From assembly GCA_035606695.1 (NCBI GenBank), contig DATNEW010000023.1, positions 62,001 to 126,000 of the forward strand: a DNA stretch of 64,000 nucleotides, in the 5' to 3' direction. Source of the stretch: Gemmatimonadaceae bacterium. Its GTDB lineage: Bacteria > Gemmatimonadota > Gemmatimonadetes > Gemmatimonadales > Gemmatimonadaceae. Each line of letters opens with the position of its first letter. Position 1 is the first letter of the stretch. The notes beneath the pieces are model-generated. The model did not search any database. It was given only the letters and a program-made list of their open reading frames with translations, and was not told where the DNA came from. This document shows positions 26,242 through 33,760 of the stretch, one piece after another. The translations under genes were made by a program, and so were the position numbers.

Positions 26242-28059
26242 ATGACTTTCCACGACGAGTTGGACCTCCTTCAAGACGCTGAGACTGACGCCGAGTTGGC
26301 CGCCGACGCACTCGAGTTGGACGGCATGGCGCGGCGTGAGTTCGTGTTTCTCTCACTCGCCGCCGCCGCGGCGAGCACGTTCGGATTCGGCGCGCGCGCG
26401 CTGGCGCAGGCGCCCGGTGGCGCGAACGCGCCGCAGGCCGCTCCCCCGCCGCCGCTCGGCAACGGCGAGCCGGTGTCCTGGACGTTCCAGCCATATCCCG
26501 GCGGCACGGGCGCGCTCATGGAAAAGCTCGTGCGCGAGCACGGGCCGTCGGTGTTCACGCGCGCCACGTTCACCGTGCAGCCGTGGAGCGGCGCGGTGCC
26601 GTCGTCGCACGACGAGATCGCGTTTCTTCCGGCGCATCGGCTGTCGGCGCTGATCAAGGCGCGCAAGTTGACGTCGACGCAGGTGACGAAGATCTATCTC
26701 GAGCGCATGAAGCGGCTCGATCCCGTGCTCTTGTGCGCGGTCACGATCATGGAAGATCAGGCGCTCGCCGAAGCGGCGCAGGCCGACAAGGAAATCGCCG
26801 CGGGCAAATATCGCGGACCGCTGCACGGCATTCCGTACGGCGTGAAAGATCTCTTCGCGACGAAAGGCGTGCGCACCACGTGGGGCTCGAAGGACTTCGA
26901 GAATCGCGTCATCGACGAGGACGCGGAGGTCGTGCAGCGCCTGCGCAACGCGGGCGCGGTGTTGATGGCGAAGCTCGCGACCGGATTGTTCGCGCAGGGC
27001 GACCAGTGGTATCGCGGACGGACGAACAATCCGTGGGACATTCGCCGTGGCTCGAGCGGATCGTCGGCCGGACCGTCGTCGGCGACGGCGGCGGGCTGCG
27101 TCGCGTTCGGCATCGGCACCGAAACGTCGGGTTCGATCGTGTCGCCGGCGCGTGAGTGCGGCTTGAGCGCGCTGCGTCCGACGTTCGGTCGCGTGAGCCG
27201 CGCGGGCGGCATGGTGCTCGCGTGGTCGCAGGATCGCGTCGGTCCCATCTGTCGCACGATTGAAGATGCGGCGATGGTGTTCAACGTCATTCACGGCGTG
27301 GACGAGAAGGATCCGTCGACCGTGACGACGCCGTTCCACTTCGATCCGACGATGAAGCTCGCGTCGATGCGCATTGGCGTCGACGCGAATGCGCCGAAGG
27401 AGTTCGTCGACAAGCTGACGGAGTTGGGCGCTCGACCCAAGCCGATCGGCCCGCGCCCGCAGATTCCTGGCGGCGGCGGAGGACTCGGCGTTGAATCGGC
27501 GGCGGCCTTCGACGAGTACGTGCAGAACAAGGCGAAGGAGTTGGGCATCGACCTCGCGACAATCCCCGAACCGCAACCCGGTCGCGGCGGTCGTGGCGGT
27601 GGCGGCGGCGGTGGCGCGGGCGGCGCCGGCCGAGGTGATCCGGGCAATCCGACTGGAATGGCGGCGCTCACGCGCTGGACCGGCGGACGATTCGCACGTG
27701 GGTTCGACTTCGTCAACGCGCAGCGCCGGCGCTACATCCTCATCTCGGAGATGGCGGAGCTGCTCAAGGACTTCGACATGTACGTGCCGGGCGCGAACGG
27801 CTTCGATGTCGGCCTGCATGCGCAGACGGGACATCCGTGCGCGGTGGTGCCATACAAGTTCGATTCACCACCGGCGGGTCGCGGCGGCGGCGGTGGACGC
27901 GGCGCGCCGGCCGACACGAGCGCGCCGCCGGTGACGTACAACAAGCAGCCGATCTGCGCGGTCCTCGCGGGCAATCTGTACAACGACGACAAGATCCTGT
28001 CCGTGGCGCATCAGTATCAGATCCACACCGAGTGGCATCTGAAACATCCATCGCTCTGA
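26242..28059 (+). CDS. Tat-type secreted amidase with glycine-rich insertions
   Basis: A 605-residue amidase-signature enzyme. ARREFVFLSLAAAAASTFG at about 30-48 resembles a Tat leader set unusually far from the start. The triad is visible as Lys in YGVKDLF, cis-Ser in GSSGSSAGPSSA and nucleophile Ser in TETSGSIVSPA. Two low-complexity Gly/Arg/Ala insertions (about 448-470 and 545-560) interrupt the second half and are unusual for the family, probably surface loops. A second, smaller amidase lies at 8.8-10.3 kb. A small membrane protein gene follows after 16 bases. Confidence 0.83.
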   Translation: MTFHDELDLLQDAETDAELAADALELDGMARREFVFLSLAAAAASTFGFGARALAQAPGGANAPQAAPPPPLGNGEPVSWTFQPYPGGTGALMEKLVREHGPSVFTRATFTVQPWSGAVPSSHDEIAFLPAHRLSALIKARKLTSTQVTKIYLERMKRLDPVLLCAVTIMEDQALAEAAQADKEIAAGKYRGPLHGIPYGVKDLFATKGVRTTWGSKDFENRVIDEDAEVVQRLRNAGAVLMAKLATGLFAQGDQWYRGRTNNPWDIRRGSSGSSAGPSSATAAGCVAFGIGTETSGSIVSPARECGLSALRPTFGRVSRAGGMVLAWSQDRVGPICRTIEDAAMVFNVIHGVDEKDPSTVTTPFHFDPTMKLASMRIGVDANAPKEFVDKLTELGARPKPIGPRPQIPGGGGGLGVESAAAFDEYVQNKAKELGIDLATIPEPQPGRGGRGGGGGGGAGGAGRGDPGNPTGMAALTRWTGGRFARGFDFVNAQRRRYILISEMAELLKDFDMYVPGANGFDVGLHAQTGHPCAVVPYKFDSPPAGRGGGGGRGAPADTSAPPVTYNKQPICAVLAGNLYNDDKILSVAHQYQIHTEWHLKHPSL

Positions 28060-28075
28060 GCACGTTCGAAAACTC

Positions 28076-28297
28076 ATGGCACACAGCGGACCGATTTACC
28101 AAGGCGAGCCGCCGCAGCAACAGCAGCAGCGAGCGACGTACACGAATCGTTCGGTGTCGGTGGCGAAGGCGGGTGCGAGCTTCGGCTCGGCGCTCGCCAT
28201 CGCCATCTCATGGGATGCGCATCACTCGCTCATCTGGGCGATCATCGATGGGTTTCTCTCGTGGGTATACGTACTCTATTTCGCGATTACTCGGTGA
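28076..28297 (+). CDS. Small membrane protein
   Basis: A 73-residue protein with a Gln-rich N-terminus (PPQQQQQR) and two hydrophobic stretches, ASFGSALAIAISWD and IIDGFLSWVYVLYFAI. Short proteins with this KAGASFGSALAIAIS pattern occur widely next to unrelated genes; their function is unknown. It is 16 bases downstream of the amidase and likely cotranscribed. Confidence 0.68.
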   Translation: MAHSGPIYQGEPPQQQQQRATYTNRSVSVAKAGASFGSALAIAISWDAHHSLIWAIIDGFLSWVYVLYFAITR

Positions 28298-28310
28298 AAG
28301 TGCGCGTTAG

Positions 28311-28371
28311 ACGGCGCTGACCCGAACGGCGCTGACCCGAACGGCGCTGACCCGAACCGCGCCGTTCGGGT
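28311..28371. repeat. Triple 15-bp tandem repeat ending in a hairpin
   Basis: Three perfect copies of ACGGCGCTGACCCGA occupy 28311-28355. ACCCGAACGGCGC (28335-28347) pairs perfectly with GCGCCGTTCGGGT (28359-28371), a 13-bp stem. It lies after the small membrane protein and before the MFS gene and probably acts as a terminator. Confidence 0.75.
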
Positions 28372-28419
28372 TGGCGCCGTTCGTGTCTCAAGGCCCACTT
28401 TCTGCCCACTCGCCGCCCA

Positions 28420-29613
28420 ATGCCCCGCCGTTCCTCTGTCCGCGCTCTCAAACACCCCAACTTCGCCCTCTACTTCGCCGGCAACCTGCTGTCGAACTGT
28501 GGGACGTGGTTTCAGAACATCGCCCTGGCGTTGCTGGTCTATCGCCTCACCAAGTCGTCGTTCTGGGTCGGCGCCGTCAACTTCGCGCAATTCATCGGCG
28601 TCGTCGTGCTCGCGCCGTGGGCCGGCACTGCCGCCGATCGATTCAACCGCCGTTGGCTCATCATCGCGACGCAAGTCGGTGCCACACTCGTCAGCGCCGC
28701 ACTCGCATGGGTCGTCGCGATCAAGCTCGGATCACTGCCCATCGTGCTCGGGCTCGCACTGCTGCTCGGCGCAACCACGGCGTTCTCGACGCCCGCGCTG
28801 CAGGCGATCGTGCCCGCGCTCGTGCCGCGCGACGATCTCGGCGCCGCAATCGCCATGAACTCCGTAACGTTCAACCTCGCGCGCGCGGTCGGACCCGTTG
28901 CCGGCGCGTTCGTCGTCGCGCGGCTCGGCATTCCGTGGGCGATCGCGCTCAACGCGGGATCCTATCTCATCTTCGCCGCGGCGATTCTCGTCATTCACGT
29001 CGAACACGAGCCCGAGCGCCACGCCGCGCGCGCGCGACTTCGCGACAGCTTCGAGATTCTGCGCCGCGATTCATCACTCGGCGTCCTCTTGCTGATCGTT
29101 GCCGCCGTGTCGCTCACGATGGATCCCGTGAGCACGCTCACGCCCCAATTCGCGACGCAGTTCTTTCACCGCCCTGACACGTTCGCCGGCGCGCTCATCG
29201 GCGCGTTCGGCGCGGGTGCGGTGCTCGGCTCGGTGATTCCGCTGCACGATACCGATCGTCCCGGACGGCGCATCGCCATCATGCTCGTCATCTTCTCGGC
29301 CGGGATGATCGGCTTCGCGCTGCTGCCCGCGCTCGGCGCGGCGTTCGCGACGCTCGCCATCGGCGGATTCGGCTACCTGCTCGGCCAGACGAGCGCGACG
29401 ACGCAACTTCAGCTGCGCGTCTCGGACAAGGAACGCGGGCGCATCATGGCGCTGTGGAGCGTCGCGTTCCTCGGTACGCGCCCCATCGCGGCGCTGATCG
29501 ACGGCGGGCTCGCGGCACTCTTCGGCGCGCGCATCGCCGTGCTCGTTCTCGCCATACCGTCGATCGTCGCCGCCGGCTTCGCGCTGCGGATCAGGGAAAA
29601 GGTCGCGGCCTAG
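28420..29613 (+). CDS. MFS exporter (EntS-like, MFS_3)
   Basis: A 397-residue transporter with about 11-12 membrane helices. It starts with FALYFAGNLLSNCGTWFQNIALALLVYRLT and has the A-motif-like loop GTAADRFNRRW and the central ALNAGSYLIFAAAI typical of the EntS/MFS_3 group, which exports small molecules such as siderophores. The substrate is unknown. Its 3' end overlaps the convergent HEAT gene by 23 bases. Confidence 0.85.
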   Translation: MPRRSSVRALKHPNFALYFAGNLLSNCGTWFQNIALALLVYRLTKSSFWVGAVNFAQFIGVVVLAPWAGTAADRFNRRWLIIATQVGATLVSAALAWVVAIKLGSLPIVLGLALLLGATTAFSTPALQAIVPALVPRDDLGAAIAMNSVTFNLARAVGPVAGAFVVARLGIPWAIALNAGSYLIFAAAILVIHVEHEPERHAARARLRDSFEILRRDSSLGVLLLIVAAVSLTMDPVSTLTPQFATQFFHRPDTFAGALIGAFGAGAVLGSVIPLHDTDRPGRRIAIMLVIFSAGMIGFALLPALGAAFATLAIGGFGYLLGQTSATTQLQLRVSDKERGRIMALWSVAFLGTRPIAALIDGGLAALFGARIAVLVLAIPSIVAAGFALRIREKVAA

Positions 29614-30949
29614 GCTGCGGCCATGGCCACGGCCACGGACCGCGGCGTCCGGCCAACGCGCGCACGGCCATCTCACGCGTTTCGGTATCCTTTGAATCGA
29701 GCAAGTCCTTGAACACGTCGCTCGAGCGATCGCCCGATTCCACCACCGCGCGCACGAGCGCGACACGCACGCGATCGTTGTGCTCCGACTTGATCGCCGA
29801 CGCGATTGCCGTCGCGGCGTCGGAATCGCCGATCTCGCTCAGCGCCCACGCCGCCTTGAGACGCACGTCGTCGTCCGCATCGTGCAAGGCGGCGACGAGC
29901 TGCTTCGGCGCGCGGCCCGGATTCAACTCGCCGATCGCCCACGCCGCGGTGCCGCGCACGCGCGGATCCTTGTCGGACGCAAGCACCTCGGCCAGCGCGT
30001 CGGCGGACTTCTTCACTCCGAGCTCGCCAAGCGACCAGGCGGCGGTCTCACGAACGGACGGCGTGTCGTCGGACTTCGCGGCTGCTGCGAGCGCATCGGC
30101 GAAATCACGCGCGTGAATCTCGCCGAGTGCCCACGCGCACATCTCACGCACGCTGGCGCTTTTGTCGCCGTGCATCGCGGCGGCGAGACCATCGGCCGCG
30201 GTGCGCGATCCGATCTCCGCGAGCGCCCACGCCGCGGTGCGGCGCACCTCGGTGTTTTCATCCTGCTTGAGCACGCGCAGCAACAGATCCACGTTGTCCG
30301 CTGCCTGCAGATGTCCGAGGGTGGTCACGGCCGCGAGACGCACCGTCTCGTTGGCATCGTTCACGAGCGGCGCGACGCTCGGCGCCGCGCGACGATCGCC
30401 AATGCGGCCGAGTGCCCAGGCGGCGTTCGAACGAACGTCGGCTGCTGCATCGCGAAGCAGATGTTCGATCGGGTCGACCGAGCCGCGGTCGCCGAGCAGA
30501 CCCAGCGCCCGCGCGGCGCCCGCGCGCTCGACGGCGTTCGCCGATTGCAGGCGAGGCCCGAGCTCGGTCGTGAACGCGCGGTCGCCCGAGCGCCCGATGA
30601 GCGTTCCCGCCATGTGGCGCACGCACCCGTCGTCGGACGCGAGCCCGTCGACGAGTATCCGTCGCTCATCCTCGGCGAGCGGGGCGCGCATGGCGTCGTG
30701 AAGCGACTGCCACGGATCCGCCTGAATCGACGTGCTCGGCGCGTCCCATCGGCCGCCCCCGTTGGAAGCGCCGTTCGAGGCGAGCGCGCACATCTCGGCG
30801 GGAACGCCGCGCGCGGCGGTAAGCAGCTCGCGAACGGACTGCGTTCGTTCACCAGCGGTTTGGGCCTGTGGCGAGGATGCAGCATTCACTCGGACGCCGC
30901 TCGCCTGCATCGATAACGGAAGAGCGAGCAGGAGGATGCGCGTATGCAT
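29591..30949 (-). CDS. Secreted HEAT-repeat protein with Trp-Pro tail
   Basis: A 452-residue exported protein. The signal peptide starts at ATG 30949 (RILLLALPLSMQASG), with TTGGAG upstream. A Cys-containing spacer precedes about ten HEAT/PBS-type repeats of roughly 31 residues, with the consensus V-R-x-x-A-A-W-A-L-G-x-I-G-D. The C-terminus is GPWPWPWPQPRPRPFP, almost the same tail as the neighbouring M56-HEAT receptor. It lies 179 bases downstream of that receptor, in the same direction, and may be a paralogue of its repeat domain that works as a soluble periplasmic partner. The inter-gene region is AT-rich and may hold its own promoter. Confidence 0.82.
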   Translation of the reverse strand: MHTRILLLALPLSMQASGVRVNAASSPQAQTAGERTQSVRELLTAARGVPAEMCALASNGASNGGGRWDAPSTSIQADPWQSLHDAMRAPLAEDERRILVDGLASDDGCVRHMAGTLIGRSGDRAFTTELGPRLQSANAVERAGAARALGLLGDRGSVDPIEHLLRDAAADVRSNAAWALGRIGDRRAAPSVAPLVNDANETVRLAAVTTLGHLQAADNVDLLLRVLKQDENTEVRRTAAWALAEIGSRTAADGLAAAMHGDKSASVREMCAWALGEIHARDFADALAAAAKSDDTPSVRETAAWSLGELGVKKSADALAEVLASDKDPRVRGTAAWAIGELNPGRAPKQLVAALHDADDDVRLKAAWALSEIGDSDAATAIASAIKSEHNDRVRVALVRAVVESGDRSSDVFKDLLDSKDTETREMAVRALAGRRGPWPWPWPQPRPRPFP

Positions 30950-31050
30950 TGTTGGTGACTCCAATGGTGAAAAATCAGCATATTACAATACGACAATACC
31001 AAAACGTATATTACGGTTTCATGGCGGATGGCTCGTCCGCGACCGCTCAG

Positions 31051-31079
31051 GTTAGATCTCTCGCGTCGCTCGGGATGAC
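31051..31079. repeat. Half REP-like element
   Basis: GTTAGATCTCTCGCGTCGCT followed by CGGGATGAC matches the right half of the REP family. The left half is not visible. It lies in the gap between the M56-HEAT gene and the HEAT gene. Confidence 0.55.
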
Positions 31080-31128
31080 GAGCCTCCCGGGCGACGAGCC
31101 GCCCGGGACGCCCGAGCTGCCGAAGTAC

Positions 31129-33270
31129 TCACGGCATCGGCCGAGGCCACGGCCAGGGCCACGGCCAGGGCCAGGGATCGACCGCGCCGGCCAGCATCGC
31201 CACGCCGTGGCGTCGCAGCTCGGGATCGCTCGACTTCATCGCGGTCTCGATCACACTGTTCGGCACCTGGCCAATCGAGCGCAACGCCCACAGCTGCGTC
31301 GTCCGCACGTGGTCGTCGCTCTCCGTTTCGAAGGCGCGCGTGAGCGGACGCACCGCCGCGGTGTCCTCGATCTGGCCGAGCGTCCACGCGGCGATCGTCC
31401 GCACCGCGCGCGAGTCATCCGTCAGCGCGTTCATGACGGAGATCGGCGCGCGCGTCAAATTCTTTTGGCCGAGCGCCCAGATCGCCACTTCGCGCACCTG
31501 TGGATCGCTGTCGTTCACGGCACTGATCAGCGCGTCCGCCCCGCCGGCGCGATCGAACTGGCCGAGGGCCCACGCCGACGTGCGGCGCACCTGTGCGCTG
31601 CGGTCCTTGAGCACCGCCTCGGCGAGCGCGTTGGCCGTGGCCTCGGACTCAAAGTCCGACAGCGCCCAGGCCGACATCTCGCGCACCTGGTCGTCGCGAT
31701 CGTCGCGCAGCGCCTGCGCCAGCGCGGCCCGCGAGCGCTCGGTCGGCATGTCGTGCAGCGCCCAGGCGGCCGAGCGGCGAACGGAGCCGTCCGCATCTGT
31801 TTGCAAAACCTTAATGAGTAAACTGACACGTGCCGTGTCGATCGCCTTCCCTCGCGCATCGCCGCCGAAAATGCCTTTGACGATGTTGGTGGCCGCTCCG
31901 CCCGCCGCGTTGCCGATCGCCGTGGCGAGATCGGCCACACTGCGGTCGAACGCGTTCACCCGAACATCAGGATGGGGGTTGGGTTGAGGATCGGCCTTCG
32001 CCTCTCCGTCCGGGCTCGGATTGGGAGTCGGACGCGGATCCCGTACGCCTTGCGTTACGGGCGAATCCAGCTGCGCCGCGTCTACCGCGAGCTGACGGCC
32101 GGTCTCCCGTCGCGCGGCAGTGCGCGGATGAGCGTCCGGTGTCTGCGTCGCGCGGACCGGCGCCGCCGCGGCGACGGTCAACGACAGCGCGCCGAGCGAC
32201 GCCACGACCAGCGCTGCCTGCGCACGGCCCGGTGCCGCGCGTCGAATCGCGGGATCGAGAATCGCCAACATGCGACCCTCGAATTCTTTCTTGCGCGCCA
32301 TCGGCATCGCCATCACCGGCGCGCCATGGCGCCGCACGCTCGTCACCATGTCGAGCAGGTGCTGCGCGTACTCGCTCGGGCGCGCGCCGCAGCCCAACAC
32401 CAGGTCATCGCACGCACGCTCGCTCTCGGCGCGCAGCTTCTTCGCGGCCGTCCACACCAGCGGATGGAACCAGTACAGCGCGCACGCGAGCCGCCCGAGC
32501 GTGTGGCCGAGCAGATCGTGGCGCTTCACGTGCGCGAGCTCGTGAAAGAGGACGGCGCGACGACGATCGTCCGACCACGCTTCCGCGATCGCCGGCAACA
32601 CGATCGTCGGCTCGAGCGCGCGGCACGCGAACGCCATCTCGATGTCGTCGCTCAACAACAAGCGCGGCGCGGCCTCGAGGTCCAGGCGATCGGCCACTTC
32701 GCACAACGGTGTGGTCCAGTCAGGCGACGTCGCTTCGTGGCCGCGGCGAACGATGCGTCGCACCTGCAGCGCGCCGACGACGAGCCACGTCATCAGCGAC
32801 AGCGCGACGCCAGCCCAGGCAATGAGCAAAGTTGAAAGCAGCGACGCCGGCGTGGATGTGCTCGAGGACGTCGCGGCGTCGTTGACCTTCGACGGGGAAC
32901 CGACGTCGTTCGCGAGACTGGCGGCCGGCGCTGCACCGCGTGGGTCCACGGTCACATCGTTCGTGGCCGCTCGCCGCGAACGCTCCGTCGGCTGATAGGT
33001 GGTGGGCGCCAAACTCGGCGCGTCGATGCGCGCGTCGCCGATCGTCGCCGGGAGCACCGCCAGGCGCAGCGACGGAATGCGGCCAAGCACCGGCAACGCG
33101 AGCACGCCAACGAGAACGGCGAGCCAAACGAGATGACGCGCGCCGGCGGTACTGTGACGCAACGCAAACGCGGCAACGAGACCCGCGATCAACACCAGCG
33201 TCGCTTTCGCGATGAACAGGACGAGAGGAGACATTCCCAGGAAGAGCGTCGTCGTCATGATTGCACTCAC
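31129..33270 (-). CDS. blaR1: BlaR1/MecR1-type M56 metallopeptidase receptor fused to HEAT repeats
   Basis: A 713-residue membrane protein. The N-terminal region has several membrane helices and the M56 zinc protease motif HELAH at 243-247, with YWFHPLVW downstream, as in BlaR1/MecR1, which cleave the BlaI repressor upon a signal. The usual penicillin-binding sensor domain is missing. Instead, after a last membrane helix near 350-370 and a Pro-rich linker (PRPTPNPSPDG), about seven HEAT repeats fill 480-690. The protein ends in DPWPWPWPWPWPRPMP. ATGA overlap with the blaI-like gene upstream shows one operon. HEAT repeats suggest that a protein is sensed rather than a beta-lactam; this is inference. 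Confidence 0.87.
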   Translation of the reverse strand: MSAIMTTTLFLGMSPLVLFIAKATLVLIAGLVAAFALRHSTAGARHLVWLAVLVGVLALPVLGRIPSLRLAVLPATIGDARIDAPSLAPTTYQPTERSRRAATNDVTVDPRGAAPAASLANDVGSPSKVNDAATSSSTSTPASLLSTLLIAWAGVALSLMTWLVVGALQVRRIVRRGHEATSPDWTTPLCEVADRLDLEAAPRLLLSDDIEMAFACRALEPTIVLPAIAEAWSDDRRRAVLFHELAHVKRHDLLGHTLGRLACALYWFHPLVWTAAKKLRAESERACDDLVLGCGARPSEYAQHLLDMVTSVRRHGAPVMAMPMARKKEFEGRMLAILDPAIRRAAPGRAQAALVVASLGALSLTVAAAAPVRATQTPDAHPRTAARRETGRQLAVDAAQLDSPVTQGVRDPRPTPNPSPDGEAKADPQPNPHPDVRVNAFDRSVADLATAIGNAAGGAATNIVKGIFGGDARGKAIDTARVSLLIKVLQTDADGSVRRSAAWALHDMPTERSRAALAQALRDDRDDQVREMSAWALSDFESEATANALAEAVLKDRSAQVRRTSAWALGQFDRAGGADALISAVNDSDPQVREVAIWALGQKNLTRAPISVMNALTDDSRAVRTIAAWTLGQIEDTAAVRPLTRAFETESDDHVRTTQLWALRSIGQVPNSVIETAMKSSDPELRRHGVAMLAGAVDPWPWPWPWPWPRPMP

Positions 33271-33662
33271 CTCCCGCTGATCCGCGCGGCCTTGATGCGA
33301 TCGGCCAGCGCGTTGAGTTCGGCGTCGCTGAGCTTCGCGTCGGACATCCGCAGCACCGCGGTCACGGCCTGCTCGGCCGATCCGTCGAAGAAAGTTCGAA
33401 TGACGTGCTTGAGCGCATCCTCGCGCGCTTCGTCGGTGTCGACGGCCGGGAGATACACGTACCGCGGTCCGTCCTCGCGATGCGTGATCAACTTCTTCTC
33501 CATGAGGATGCGCAGAATCGACCGGACCGCCGAGTAGGTCGGTGGATCGGGCAGATCGTTCATCACTTCGGCCACGGTGGCTTCGGCGCGGCGATAGAGG
33601 ATGTCCATCACCTGGCGCTCGCGGCGCGACAGATCGGTGGGAGTGTCCTTGGGGAGAGGCAC
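33267..33662 (-). CDS. blaI: BlaI/MecI-family repressor
   Basis: A 131-residue winged-helix repressor starting at GTG. LSRRERQVMDILYRRAEATVAEVMNDLPDPPTYSAVRSILRIL is the family DNA-binding region, followed by KKLITHREDGPRYVYLP. The C-terminal dimerisation part (DALKHVIRTFFDGSAEQAVTAVL) includes the usual cleavage region. Its stop overlaps the start of the M56-HEAT receptor, the expected protease that would inactivate it. Two TGTTGA-type dyads lie 43-78 bases upstream. Confidence 0.9.
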   Translation of the reverse strand: MPLPKDTPTDLSRRERQVMDILYRRAEATVAEVMNDLPDPPTYSAVRSILRILMEKKLITHREDGPRYVYLPAVDTDEAREDALKHVIRTFFDGSAEQAVTAVLRMSDAKLSDAELNALADRIKAARISGR

Positions 33663-33704
33663 GCGGGGACTCGCTGAGGTTTGAACCGGTGAAGAATGCC
33701 GGTA

Positions 33705-33740
33705 TGTTGATTTTTCAACAGTGTTGCTGAAAAGTCAACA
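33705..33740. promoter_or_regulatory. Two dyads, candidate BlaI operators
   Basis: TGTTGATTTTTCAACA (33705-33720) is a perfect 6-4-6 palindrome. A second, looser dyad (TGTTG at 33722-33726 with CAACA at 33736-33740) follows after one base. On the minus strand TTGACT in the second dyad could be a -35 box. They are the only such palindromes upstream of the blaI-like gene, and BlaI-type repressors bind dyads over their own promoters. Confidence 0.5.
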
Positions 33741-33760
33741 GTCAGTTTGGCCGATCCAGG

